From positions 56,431 through 120,430 of the forward strand of contig NZ_JAAVAU010000005.1 of NCBI RefSeq assembly GCF_014803895.1: a stretch of 64,000 bases of DNA, written 5' to 3'. Source of the DNA: Lactobacillus sp. (GTDB lineage Bacteria > Bacillota > Bacilli > Lactobacillales > Lactobacillaceae). The position numbers and the translations under genes are program-made. Positions 25,217 to 33,145 of the stretch are shown here, in pieces; the stretch's first letter is position 1; every line of letters starts with the position of its first letter. Below the pieces are notes generated by a model, which saw only the letters and a list, made by a program, of their open reading frames with translations, searched no databases and was not told the origin of the DNA.

Positions 25217-25630
25217 ATGACTCAACAAAATATTATTCATGATGTAATGCTATTAAGCCAAAAATCTACTCCCGCAACTCAAGTAGATATTCAAGCTGCT
25301 AATGATCTACGCGATACCTTAGTCGCAAACAGCACCCGTGCTGCAGGACTTGCTGCAAACATGATTGGGATACATAAGAACATCATTGCCTTCTTCGTGG
25401 GGCCTCTTCCAATGGTGATGCTTAATCCCAAGATTATCAAAAAGACTGGTGAATATACTACCAGCGAGGGATGCTTGTCACTTGAAGGACAGCGTTCGAC
25501 TAAGCGCTACAAGGACATTACTGTTCAATATGATAACTTAAATTTTGAAAAACAAACTCAGAATTTCACTGGCTTCATAGCCGAAGTAATTCAACATGAA
25601 ATCGATCACTGTAATGGTATTTTGATTTAG
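25217..25630 (+). CDS. Peptide deformylase-like metallohydrolase
   Basis: 137-residue protein with the three deformylase motifs: AAGLAANMIG (motif 1, the usual GLAAPQ glutamine changed), EGCLS with metal ligand Cys86, and QHEIDH with His127, Glu128 and His131. Active-site residues are present, so an enzyme removing formyl from N-terminal Met is plausible. It is shorter than the ~185-residue main deformylase and is of the second, short type common in lactobacilli. ATG 25217 is preceded by AAAGAAAG; an ATG 36 bases earlier is less likely. Confidence 0.85.
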   Translation: MTQQNIIHDVMLLSQKSTPATQVDIQAANDLRDTLVANSTRAAGLAANMIGIHKNIIAFFVGPLPMVMLNPKIIKKTGEYTTSEGCLSLEGQRSTKRYKDITVQYDNLNFEKQTQNFTGFIAEVIQHEIDHCNGILI

Positions 25631-25636
25631 ATTTAG

Positions 25637-25670
25637 AATGATACTGCTTAAGTTAAGTAGTATCATTTTT
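25637..25670 (+). terminator. Terminator between deformylase-like gene and Rgg
   Basis: AATGATACTGCTTAA pairs with TTAAGTAGTATCATT, followed by T. Confidence 0.88.
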
Positions 25671-25691
25671 GTTTAGAAAGAAGTTGATTAA

Positions 25692-26507
25692 ATGACAATT
25701 GGACAAATACTAAAACGTGAACGTACCAGATTAAATCTTACCCAAGAAGAAATGGCTGGAGATATTTTATCCCGCAGTTACTATAGCAAAGTTGAAAATG
25801 ATAATTCTGAAATTACTGCTGATAAATTGATCAAATTATTGAAGTTTCATCAAATTAATATTTCAAGTTTTATTGAAAGTTTAAACAATACTAAAGCAAC
25901 TTCAAAAGACTTTGAAGAAAATCTCTCTAACCAATTAGGGGATGCTTTTTATGCTCAAGACCTCGATAAAGTAAAAAAAATAAAAGATAAAATTGACCAT
26001 TCTAAAGTTTCTGATGAACTAAAGCTGCGTGCTATTTTAGTTATTGCAACTTTGACTAACAATTTCAGCGATATAGATGTCATCACCAAACAAAAAATTC
26101 AACAACTTTTATTCATAGATAATTGGACCGATAATCAATGGACTTTGAAATTATTTGGTAATTCAATGCAGCTGTTTTCTTCACATTATTTAGATATTTA
26201 TATGTCGCAAGTTCTGCGAAGATATCAAAATATTTCTGAATTTCCATTAAAAATACAAGAAAGAATCTGTACTATGTGCATTAATTATTTATTCAATACT
26301 TATCAGACTCCAAATACAGTGGTATGGAAAAAGATATCAAAACTTCTAAAAAATACTGCACAATATCCTTCTCTAAGTATTTATCGCATAATAGGACTCT
26401 ATTTTTTTGCATTCCAAGAAGGAGACACCACTACTACTGAAAATATTTTAAAAATTTTATCTAAAAGTGGTGATACACGTGTAATTCCTCTACTTCCCAA
26501 ATTCTGA
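25692..26507 (+). CDS. Rgg-family regulator next to a lactococcin 972-type locus
   Basis: 271 residues: XRE helix-turn-helix at 1-60 (GQILKRERTRLNLTQEEMAG, SYYSKVENDN) and a C-terminal repeat domain of helices as in Rgg peptide receptors. It is clearly paralogous to the regulators at 38384 and 53990. Directly downstream lie a palindrome, a promoter, a short hydrophobic ORF and a bacteriocin remnant, so it is the probable regulator of that locus. Confidence 0.85.
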   Translation: MTIGQILKRERTRLNLTQEEMAGDILSRSYYSKVENDNSEITADKLIKLLKFHQINISSFIESLNNTKATSKDFEENLSNQLGDAFYAQDLDKVKKIKDKIDHSKVSDELKLRAILVIATLTNNFSDIDVITKQKIQQLLFIDNWTDNQWTLKLFGNSMQLFSSHYLDIYMSQVLRRYQNISEFPLKIQERICTMCINYLFNTYQTPNTVVWKKISKLLKNTAQYPSLSIYRIIGLYFFAFQEGDTTTTENILKILSKSGDTRVIPLLPKF

Positions 26508-26515
26508 AACTATTG

Positions 26516-26566
26516 CTGCTCATATATGAGCAGAATATTACAAATAGAGGACATGCTCTTTATAAT
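26516..26566 (+). promoter_or_regulatory. Palindrome and promoter of the bacteriocin locus
   Basis: A perfect 18-bp palindrome CTGCTCATATATGAGCAG (26516-26533) sits just upstream of TTACAA (26538-26543), a 17-bp spacer and TATAAT (26561-26566). The palindrome may be an Rgg operator or the stem of a weak terminator for rgg; no T run follows, which favours the operator. Confidence 0.55.
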
Positions 26567-26600
26567 AAAGTTAAGTTTAATAAATATAGAAGGAAATTAA
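26553..26600 (+). CDS. Possible 15-residue hydrophobic peptide (weak)
   Basis: An ATG at 26553 opens MLFIIKLSLINIEGN before TAA 26600, in the same place (between Rgg and its secreted target) as the better peptide genes at 38259 and 53847. Against it: AGAGG is only two bases from the ATG, the predicted -10 element overlaps the frame, and the core ML.P.LL motif is missing. Possibly a decayed pheromone gene. Confidence 0.2.
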   Translation: MLFIIKLSLINIEGN

Positions 26601-26602
26601 TT

Positions 26603-26744
26603 ATGGTAGTATGGGCTTAGTCAAAGCGGTCATTATTCCCACCGTACTTCTGTCAACGATGTAAATAGTGGCTGGAAGAAGAAAGGTGTCCTGGCTGAAG
26701 CAAAAACTTGGACTAATCCTACCAAAAGAGTAGAAGCATACTGA
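26603..26744 (+). pseudogene. Remnant of a lactococcin 972-family bacteriocin
   Basis: A good ribosome binding site (AAGGA) and ATG at 26603 lead after five codons to a stop. In the next frame, from 26604, the bases read W-stop-YGLSQSGHYSHRTSVNDVNSGWK, then KKGVLAEAKTW and a final AY. This matches the C-terminal part of lactococcin 972-type peptides (W.YG....YSH...S.VN...S.W...G..A.A....AYY). The ~25-residue signal peptide and start of the mature peptide are missing, and the normal W-S-Y-G has a stop at S. The family blocks septum formation by binding lipid II. The gene is broken by deletion, while its immunity genes downstream are intact. Confidence 0.72.
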
Positions 26745-26755
26745 GATTGCAGATA

Positions 26756-28957
26756 ATGAAAACTAAAAGCAAAAATTTAAAGCATACTCATCTCATCGGG
26801 TACGCTTTAATCATAATTCAAACCATTTTAATTATCCTAAGTTCACTCACTTTTTTAGCAGATAAATATGAAAATCAATGGCAAGATTATTTAAACAACC
26901 AAACATCTTACAATATTTATCTAAATAATATTTCCGTTAATAAAAAAGATGAGGTAATTGACTATCTTACCTCCGAAGCTGAAAAGAATAATTTTTTACT
27001 TTTGAGAAAAGACAATATTGGAGATTCTTTTTCTCTTGGGGTTGCAAGGGATGCTTCTAAAGTTGAAGACTATTTCGAATTTTATGGGCGTTCAATTTTA
27101 AAGAGTAACTCTTTAACCAGACTTCTTCACTCTAATAATGAAAATGCAACTTTAGGTTTAGGAAGAGGTTCAATTAATCAACTAGCCCCAATTTATAAAT
27201 TTCCTTTTTCCAATCAAGTAATTATTTATAAACTACAAAAATTTAATCAATTAGCCAAAACAATTTCAGGACAATACCAGCTAGTTGGTCTATCTTCGAC
27301 AAATACATATAATTCTATCATTAGTAATTTGGCTAAAATCACATCTTTGCATCAAAGTGACTTTACTAGTGCTAAATCAGGAAGTGCCCAAGATACTGGT
27401 TTAACTACTACCTTCTTAATAGGCGGAATACTAATAACAAGTTTGGGAATATTCGCTTACTTCTTTGTTTATTTACTCTCATCATTAAAAGAATTTGGAA
27501 CTTTAATTTTATTAGGATGGTCCAAAAAGAATATTCTTTATGCCCGTTTTAAACCCTTTTTAAAATTTATTATTTTCTGGGGAATATTATCTTCGATTAT
27601 TCTAAGTGTTTATTTTGGAAGAATTTCTTTCTTTACATTATTTATTTTAACTTTCTTCCTAGCATCCCTAGTTAATATCGCTCTCCTAATCATTATTTAT
27701 CTGATAGATTCTTTGCTTATCCTCACTTTAAAAAATATTTCCTTAATCAAGGGACGCTACCCTAAAACTATTCTCTATTCTTTCATCGCTGGAATTTATC
27801 TTTTAATTAGTGGTGTTTTACTAACAGTTTCTATTTATATTGATGGTCCAACTAAATCTATAGTTGCTAACACTCAGCAAGCTCTACAGTGGCATAAAGT
27901 TGAAAAAATGGTCATTTTAAAAAGCTTTGATTCCGGTAAAGATGGCCCAAGTTCTCCTGGAGATCCTTCTTCATCTTTATATCACGATACACTAAACTTT
28001 TATAAAGATATTGCTGATAAAAAAGGTGTTTACTATATCAGTTCTTTTTATAGATCTAAAGACTGGATTTCTGATAGGCTTTTATATAAAAAAATGCCAA
28101 CCAAGCCGTTCACTATTTTAACGGTTTCACCAAATTATCTCAAAAAGATCAACTTTTTTGTCTCTCCTTCTATCTTGACCAAAGCAAAACACGGACTTAG
28201 GATTTTTTACGTACCTGATACTTATTCATATAAAGAACAAAAAAATCTCAAAGTTTTTCTCAAAGATTTTGTTACTGATGGAATAAGTAAAAGTGATGTT
28301 CAAACTACTTTTAGCAAAAATAAACAAGTAGCGATTGTTCTTTATCATCCTAATCAAGATATTTTTTTATGGAATAATGAATCAACTGAGCCATCTAATG
28401 GTAAAACACCTATTATTGATATACTCACACCAGCCAATATGACTTATGAAAATATTGGAAATATTCAAACTTCAGGTTTAGAAAGTCCATTAAAATTCCA
28501 AAATCAAAAAATTGCTAAAAGTATTTTTACACCACAGCGCCTCCAAAAGTATCATTTGGAAGACAATATACGAACTTATACAACTATCTCTAGTTATATT
28601 GATGGTGAACAAAAAAATCTCTGGGAAACATTAACCCTCTTCGGGATTGTGCTAATTTTTCTAATGGGAATTCTTTGCCTCTTAATTATCGTGTTAGCTA
28701 CGGCTTACAAAACTATCAACCAGCAGCAAATTGCTGTTAAAAAATTTCTAGGCTTTAATTTCAAACAAATTTATGGACTTCCACTTTTATTCATTACTCT
28801 TACTTCACTTATAGAAATAGTTATTATTTTAATTGCACGCAGTAAAATAGGAATTCCAATTATTTTAATTACTTTTTTAATAGAATTAATCGTATTTTAT
28901 TTTTACTTATCTCGAAATCAATTTTCGGATATTATCAATCAATTTAAGGAGGAATAG
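26756..28957 (+). CDS. DUF1430 bacteriocin-associated membrane protein (Lcn972-type immunity)
   Basis: 733-residue membrane protein: a helix at the N terminus, a ~180-residue outside domain, a cluster of helices (~220-370), a second large outside domain, and four C-terminal helices with FtsX-like character (KFLGFNFKQIYGLPLLFITL). This is the layout of DUF1430 proteins found beside lactococcin 972 genes, which with an ATPase form the immunity/export transporter. The start is uncertain: ATG 26756 has a weak site, and TTG 26747 is an alternative. It starts 12 bases after the bacteriocin remnant, so translation was probably coupled. Confidence 0.82.
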   Translation: MKTKSKNLKHTHLIGYALIIIQTILIILSSLTFLADKYENQWQDYLNNQTSYNIYLNNISVNKKDEVIDYLTSEAEKNNFLLLRKDNIGDSFSLGVARDASKVEDYFEFYGRSILKSNSLTRLLHSNNENATLGLGRGSINQLAPIYKFPFSNQVIIYKLQKFNQLAKTISGQYQLVGLSSTNTYNSIISNLAKITSLHQSDFTSAKSGSAQDTGLTTTFLIGGILITSLGIFAYFFVYLLSSLKEFGTLILLGWSKKNILYARFKPFLKFIIFWGILSSIILSVYFGRISFFTLFILTFFLASLVNIALLIIIYLIDSLLILTLKNISLIKGRYPKTILYSFIAGIYLLISGVLLTVSIYIDGPTKSIVANTQQALQWHKVEKMVILKSFDSGKDGPSSPGDPSSSLYHDTLNFYKDIADKKGVYYISSFYRSKDWISDRLLYKKMPTKPFTILTVSPNYLKKINFFVSPSILTKAKHGLRIFYVPDTYSYKEQKNLKVFLKDFVTDGISKSDVQTTFSKNKQVAIVLYHPNQDIFLWNNESTEPSNGKTPIIDILTPANMTYENIGNIQTSGLESPLKFQNQKIAKSIFTPQRLQKYHLEDNIRTYTTISSYIDGEQKNLWETLTLFGIVLIFLMGILCLLIIVLATAYKTINQQQIAVKKFLGFNFKQIYGLPLLFITLTSLIEIVIILIARSKIGIPIILITFLIELIVFYFYLSRNQFSDIINQFKEE

Positions 28958-28958
28958 G

Positions 28959-29612
28959 ATGACAAATTATGCTGTCCAAGTTACTCACCTAACTAAGAAA
29001 TTTGGTACACGTACTATCTTTGAAAATCTGAGCTTTAAAATTAAAGAAAAAGAATTTGTGGCATTCGTCGGTCCTTCCGGATGCGGAAAATCCACTCTAC
29101 TTAATATTCTCGGATTATTAGAATCTAGCACTGCTGGTAGCTTCTCGCTCTTAAATGAATCCGCTCCATCTATTAATAGTAAAAAAGCTACTATGTGGCG
29201 CCGAGATGTAATTAATTATCTCTTCCAATCTTTTGCGCTTATCCCCAATAAGTCAGTTAAAGATAACTTATTACTGGCTATGCATTTTATAAAATCTTCT
29301 TCTCATACTAAAAAAGAAAATATTTCCCAGGTACTCAAAGACTTAGATATTTCGTATCTTTTAAATGAGCAAGTATCTAGTCTATCTGGTGGAGAACAAC
29401 AAAGAGTTGCCCTTGCTCGAACAATATTGAAGCCTGGAAAAATTATTTTAGCAGATGAACCGACAGGTTCCTTAGATGAAAAACATGCTCAGCTTGCTTT
29501 TGAAGAAATTGAAAAATTACGTTCTAAATATGGTAAAACTATCTTAATGGTCACTCATAATCTTAAGCAAGCTCAGCAATGCGATAAAATTATTAACTTA
29601 GCCAATTTTTAA
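28959..29612 (+). CDS. ABC transporter ATPase partner of the DUF1430 protein
   Basis: 217-residue ATPase of the MacB/LolD type: Walker A GPSGCGKS near residue 40, signature LSGGEQQRVALART, Walker B IILADEPTGSLDE, switch His in MVTHN. It starts one base after the DUF1430 stop with AAGGAGG in the end of that gene. Together they form the immunity transporter for lactococcin 972-like bacteriocins. Confidence 0.9.
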   Translation: MTNYAVQVTHLTKKFGTRTIFENLSFKIKEKEFVAFVGPSGCGKSTLLNILGLLESSTAGSFSLLNESAPSINSKKATMWRRDVINYLFQSFALIPNKSVKDNLLLAMHFIKSSSHTKKENISQVLKDLDISYLLNEQVSSLSGGEQQRVALARTILKPGKIILADEPTGSLDEKHAQLAFEEIEKLRSKYGKTILMVTHNLKQAQQCDKIINLANF

Positions 29613-29635
29613 ATGACAAGACATAAAAATTAAAT

Positions 29636-29667
29636 AAAAAAGTTAGCCGAATACTAACTTTTTTTAT
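29636..29667 (+). terminator. Terminator of the bacteriocin immunity operon
   Basis: AAAAAGTTAG pairs with CTAACTTTTT around CCGAATA. Confidence 0.87.
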
Positions 29668-29678
29668 TTATTTTTTCG

Positions 29679-29717
29679 TTGACAAATGTAACCAAAGTTG
29701 TTATAGTTACAAATGTA
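29679..29717 (+). promoter_or_regulatory. Copper promoter with two cop boxes
   Basis: TTGACA (29679-29684) and TATAGT (29702-29707) are 17 bp apart. Cop boxes (consensus TACAnnTGTA) lie at 29681-29690 (GACAAATGTA, one mismatch) over the -35 and at 29708-29717 (TACAAATGTA, perfect) just past the -10. This is the classic CopY repression layout. Confidence 0.9.
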
Positions 29718-29735
29718 AACGAAAGGAGCAACTTT

Positions 29736-30167
29736 ATGGCTCACTATTTAGAAACTAATATTTCTGACAGTGAATGGGAAGTAATGAGAATCATCTGGAC
29801 TCTTAAGAAGGCCTACACTTCGCAAATCATCACTGAATTACAAAAAAAGAATGATTGGAGTGACTCAACGATCAAGACCTTAGTACGTCGACTCATTCAA
29901 AAGGGATTACTTAAGACCGAAAAAGATGGTCGTCGCTTTATCTACTTACCAACTGTTTCTCAAATTGAGATGATGAAAAAAGCAACCAACGAACTCCTCA
30001 ACAAGCTCTGCGATATGCACAAGGGGGAAGTAATTCTGGAGTTGTTAAAAAAATCACCTATCTCTAAAGGTGATTTAATTGAGATGAACGATGTTATCGT
30101 TGAAAAAGAAAAAAGCGCACCTGAAATGGTACCTTGTAACTGCTTAGAAGATAACACTATTTGCTAG
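29736..30167 (+). CDS. copY: CopY-type copper-responsive repressor
   Basis: 143 residues: winged helix of the BlaI/MecI/CopY family (SDSEWEVMRIIWTL, WSDSTIKTLVRRLIQKGLL) and a C-terminal metal-binding tail with Cys134, Cys136 and Cys143. The canonical tail is CxCxxxxCxC; here one cysteine of the second pair is missing. Cu(I) displacing Zn from this tail releases CopY from the cop boxes. GAAAGGAG fixes the start at 29736; upstream in-frame codons lie within the operator. First gene of the copper operon. Confidence 0.92.
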   Translation: MAHYLETNISDSEWEVMRIIWTLKKAYTSQIITELQKKNDWSDSTIKTLVRRLIQKGLLKTEKDGRRFIYLPTVSQIEMMKKATNELLNKLCDMHKGEVILELLKKSPISKGDLIEMNDVIVEKEKSAPEMVPCNCLEDNTIC

Positions 30168-30179
30168 GAGGCATGAATA

Positions 30180-30557
30180 ATGAATATTGGTGAAATCAGT
30201 GCCATTGTGATTGGCCTAATATTAATTGGCTTTATTATTTGGTGGTTCTTTGGTAAACACCAAGAAGCTGCTGGTGAAAGTACAGTCGTCAATGATGAAC
30301 AAACTGCTACAATTGTTGTAAATGGGGGCTATTCACCGGCTACTATAGTTTTAAAAAAGGGCATTCCCGCTCAAGTTAACTTTGATATGCAAGACTCTAC
30401 AGCCTGTTTATCACACGTTGTCTTTGAACAACTTGGTGTTAACAAAGATTTAACAAAACAAAAAATTACTACTATCGACATTCCCACTGATAGAGCTGGC
30501 ACTTTCAATTATGCTTGTGGAATGGACATGTTTCATGGAAAGGTTATCGTAAAATAA
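30180..30557 (+). CDS. cupA: Membrane-anchored cupredoxin copper chaperone, CupA-like
   Basis: 125 residues: one N-terminal membrane helix (~5-24), a linker, then a cupredoxin domain (48-125). Putative Cu(I) ligands Cys76, Cys113, Met115 and Met117 in ACLSHVVF and ACGMDMFHG match the positions known for Streptococcus pneumoniae CupA, which passes copper to CopA. It follows copY by 12 bases with AGGAGG. The neighbour downstream is a soluble version of the same fold. Confidence 0.88.
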   Translation: MNIGEISAIVIGLILIGFIIWWFFGKHQEAAGESTVVNDEQTATIVVNGGYSPATIVLKKGIPAQVNFDMQDSTACLSHVVFEQLGVNKDLTKQKITTIDIPTDRAGTFNYACGMDMFHGKVIVK

Positions 30558-30558
30558 A

Positions 30559-30846
30559 ATGAGTATTTTTTCTAAAAATCAAACCAAAAAAGTTATTGTA
30601 AATGCAGAAAATCACGGTTATAAACCAGATACTATTACTTTTAAACAAGGAAAACCTGCACAATTAAAATTTATTGCATCTGACAATATGGGATGCATGA
30701 ACGAAGTTGTCTTCAAGGACCTTAACGTTGATGACAAACTTGATGGTAAAAAAGAAATTACAGTAAATATTCCTACTGACAAGCCTGGAACATATGACTG
30801 GGCTTGTGGAATGGATATGTTCCATGGGAAGGTAGTTGTTAAATAA
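30559..30846 (+). CDS. Soluble cupredoxin, equivalent to the metal-binding domain of CopA
   Basis: 95 residues, a cupredoxin domain without signal or anchor: [20 protein letters not shown], then Cys46, and [13 protein letters not shown] end with Cys83, Met85 and Met87. In S. pneumoniae the same domain is the N terminus of the copper ATPase. Here it ends with TAA overlapping the ATG of copA (TAATG) in a different frame, so it is a separate protein coupled to the pump. It starts one base after the cupA stop, with no clear ribosome binding site. Confidence 0.85.
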   Translation: MSIFSKNQTKKVIVNAENHGYKPDTITFKQGKPAQLKFIASDNMGCMNEVVFKDLNVDDKLDGKKEITVNIPTDKPGTYDWACGMDMFHGKVVVK

Positions 30847-32771
30847 TGAAGCTCACTAATATTCAACGCTTCTGGATTTCATTTGTACTATCAATTCCAA
30901 TGTTGGTGCAAATGTTCACTATGCCATTTCACTGGATGATGCCAGGGTACAACTGGATTGCCCTTATCACCACAACGATTATTATGGCAATTAGTGCTGC
31001 ACCTTACTGGAAGAGTGCAATTGGGGCATTCAAGAAGCATCATGCTAATATGAATACTCTCGTAGCTGTCGGAACGGCAGTCGCCTATTTCTATAGTATC
31101 TTTGCCATGATTACAGGTCGTGCAGTTTACTTCGAAAGTGCTGCCTTTGTAACAGTCTTCGTTTTACTTGGGGATGCCATGGAAGAAAAAATGCATGACA
31201 ATGCATCCGACGCTTTAGGCAAATTAATGGGACTTCAGGCGAAAGATGCCGAAGTTCTCAAAGACGGCAAATTCGTCAAGGTACCACTTGATCAAGTTCA
31301 AGTTGGCGACCTCATTCGTGTTAAGCCAGGTGAAAAGGTCCCCGTTGACGGTACAATTACTGAAGGTAGTACAACCTTGGATGAATCGATGGTGACTGGT
31401 GAAAGTATGCCTGTGATTAAAAAAGTTGGTGACACTGTTGTTGGTTCAACTATCAACAGTAATGGTACGATTACCTTTAAAGCTACCAAGGTTGGCTCTG
31501 ACACCATGCTTGCTCAAATCGTCGATTTAGTTAAAAAGGCACAGACTAGTCACGCTCCAATTCAAAACTTAACTGATAAGATTTCTAATATTTTCGTTCC
31601 TGCTGTTTTAATCATTGCTATCGTAACCTTCGTGGTATGGTACTCCTTCTTAGGAGCTACCCCAGTTGAAGCAATGCTATTTGCGGTAAGTGTGGTCGTA
31701 ATTGCATGCCCATGTGCTTTAGGACTTGCAACCCCAACTGCCTTGATGGTCGGAACTGCTCGTAGCGCCAAGATGGGTGTTTTAATCAAAAATGGTGAAG
31801 TTCTTGAAGAAGTTAGCGACCTAGATACTGTAGTTTTTGACAAGACTGGAACTATCACTGTTGGTAAGCCACAAGTTACTAATGTTGTTGGTGATGAAAA
31901 GCAAGTTATTGCTGTAGCTGCTAGTCTTGAAGAATCCTCTGAGCACCCATTAGCAGCCGCAATTTTGAAAAAAGCTGAAGAAGAAAATATTACCCCAGTT
32001 AAGGTCAAAGAATTTGAAGCTATCGAAGGTAAAGGTGTAAAAGCGTACTACAATGACCAAGTTGCTTTCGTTGGTAGTGACAGATTGCTTGAAGATATAG
32101 ATATTTCCCAGAAAATGTCCACTCAAGCTTCTACCCTACAAAACCAAGCTAAAACTGTTGTTTATGTTGGCTTAAATGGCAAAATAATTGGCTTAATTGC
32201 CATTCAAGATGCTCCTAAGCCAAGCTCTAAGCAAGCAATTTCTGAACTTAAAGCACGTGGTCTCAAAACCGTAATGCTTACTGGTGATAATGAAAAAGTT
32301 GCCCAAGCTATTGCCAAGCAAGTGGGAATTGATCAAGTAATCGCTGGCGTACTTCCTAATGAAAAGGCCGAGCACATTAAAGAGCTTCAACATGGTAACC
32401 ACAAAGTTGCCTTCGTTGGCGACGGTATCAATGATGCCCCTGCCCTTTCTACTGCAGATGTCGGAATTGCGATGGGTTCTGGTACTGATATTGCCATCGA
32501 TGCTGGTGGTATCGTCTTAGTTCAAAATGACCTCCGTGGTGTAGTTCGTGCCCTTGATATTTCTAAAAAGACTTTCAACCGAATCAAACTCAACTTGTTC
32601 TGGGCTCTGATTTACAACACGATCGGTATTCCAATTGCAGCGGGTGTCTTTGTGGCTGTAGGATTTGAACTTAGTCCTGAGCTTGCGGCACTAGCAATGG
32701 CCTTCTCCTCCGTTTCCGTTGTAACGTCATCATTGCTTTTAAATAAGACTAAAATTGCTGAAACAAATTAA
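30846..32771 (+). CDS. copA: Copper-exporting P1B-1 ATPase lacking its metal-binding domain
   Basis: 641-residue Cu(I) pump: the membrane CPC motif (Cys288, Cys290), TGES, phosphorylation D332 in DKTGT, HP in [10 protein letters not shown], and GDGINDAP. The protein begins directly at the first membrane helix ([18 protein letters not shown]), with no HMA or cupredoxin domain. That domain is the separate gene immediately upstream. Expression is by translation coupling through the TAATG overlap, under CopY control. Confidence 0.94.
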   Translation: MKLTNIQRFWISFVLSIPMLVQMFTMPFHWMMPGYNWIALITTTIIMAISAAPYWKSAIGAFKKHHANMNTLVAVGTAVAYFYSIFAMITGRAVYFESAAFVTVFVLLGDAMEEKMHDNASDALGKLMGLQAKDAEVLKDGKFVKVPLDQVQVGDLIRVKPGEKVPVDGTITEGSTTLDESMVTGESMPVIKKVGDTVVGSTINSNGTITFKATKVGSDTMLAQIVDLVKKAQTSHAPIQNLTDKISNIFVPAVLIIAIVTFVVWYSFLGATPVEAMLFAVSVVVIACPCALGLATPTALMVGTARSAKMGVLIKNGEVLEEVSDLDTVVFDKTGTITVGKPQVTNVVGDEKQVIAVAASLEESSEHPLAAAILKKAEEENITPVKVKEFEAIEGKGVKAYYNDQVAFVGSDRLLEDIDISQKMSTQASTLQNQAKTVVYVGLNGKIIGLIAIQDAPKPSSKQAISELKARGLKTVMLTGDNEKVAQAIAKQVGIDQVIAGVLPNEKAEHIKELQHGNHKVAFVGDGINDAPALSTADVGIAMGSGTDIAIDAGGIVLVQNDLRGVVRALDISKKTFNRIKLNLFWALIYNTIGIPIAAGVFVAVGFELSPELAALAMAFSSVSVVTSSLLLNKTKIAETN

Positions 32772-32778
32772 AAATCAA

Positions 32779-32834
32779 AAAATACTGGTAATCAAGGTTT
32801 CATAAAATTAAGCCGAGATTACCAGTATTTTTAT
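32779..32834 (+). terminator. Terminator of the copper operon
   Basis: AAATACTGGTAATC (32780-32793) pairs with GATTACCAGTATTT (32817-32830) around a 23-base loop, then T. Confidence 0.85.
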
Positions 32835-32840
32835 ATATTA

Positions 32841-32865
32841 TAAAAAAAGTATGATTTTTCATACA
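32841..32865 (-). terminator. Terminator after the lanthipeptide precursor gene
   Basis: On the minus strand GTATGA-AAAA-TCATAC is followed by seven T. Confidence 0.75.
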
Positions 32866-32887
32866 TCATAACTTGCCGGATAGAAGA

Positions 32888-33004
32888 CTAATTGGCACAG
32901 ACAATAGTTATTCCCTTACAATTATGACTATCTTCAAATTGATCAACTAGATCTTTCTCTTCATCCTTAGTTGCAAGCAATTGTAATTCCTTTAAAGCTT
33001 CCAT
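32888..33004 (-). CDS. Class III lanthipeptide precursor peptide
   Basis: 38 residues from ATG 33004, behind a strong TAGGAGG site, to TAG 32888. The leader (1-25) is acidic and contains LKELQLLA at 4-11, like the [IL]xELQ motif that class III synthetases bind. The core is SHNCKGITIVCAN (26-38): Ser26-x-x-Cys29 and Thr33-x-x-Cys36 could form one lanthionine and one methyllanthionine ring. The labionin pattern SxxSxxxC is absent. It is divergent from a LanKC synthetase. I do not know this core from any named lanthipeptide. Leader cleavage site and final product are not determinable from sequence. Confidence 0.82.
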   Translation of the reverse strand: MEALKELQLLATKDEEKDLVDQFEDSHNCKGITIVCAN

Positions 33005-33020
33005 AATAATTTCCTCCTAG

Positions 33021-33085
33021 ATACAATCAATATTAAATTTCTTTAATATTGATTGTATTATAGTTTTAATTTGATTAAAAGTAAA
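33021..33085 (-). promoter_or_regulatory. Precursor-gene promoter with 17-bp inverted repeat at the start site
   Basis: On the minus strand TTTACT (33080-33085), a 17-bp spacer and TATAAT (33057-33062) form a good promoter. A perfect inverted repeat begins at once after it: ATACAATCAATATTAAA (33021-33037) and its complement (33042-33058) around TTTC. It ends just before the ribosome binding site. It could be an operator at the transcription start, or a 5' hairpin stabilising a very abundant short mRNA. Confidence 0.7.
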
Positions 33086-33145
33086 TAAATAATTGCAAAA
33101 AAATATATAAAATATTAAAATTTAATAAAAAAGAGGACAATAAGA

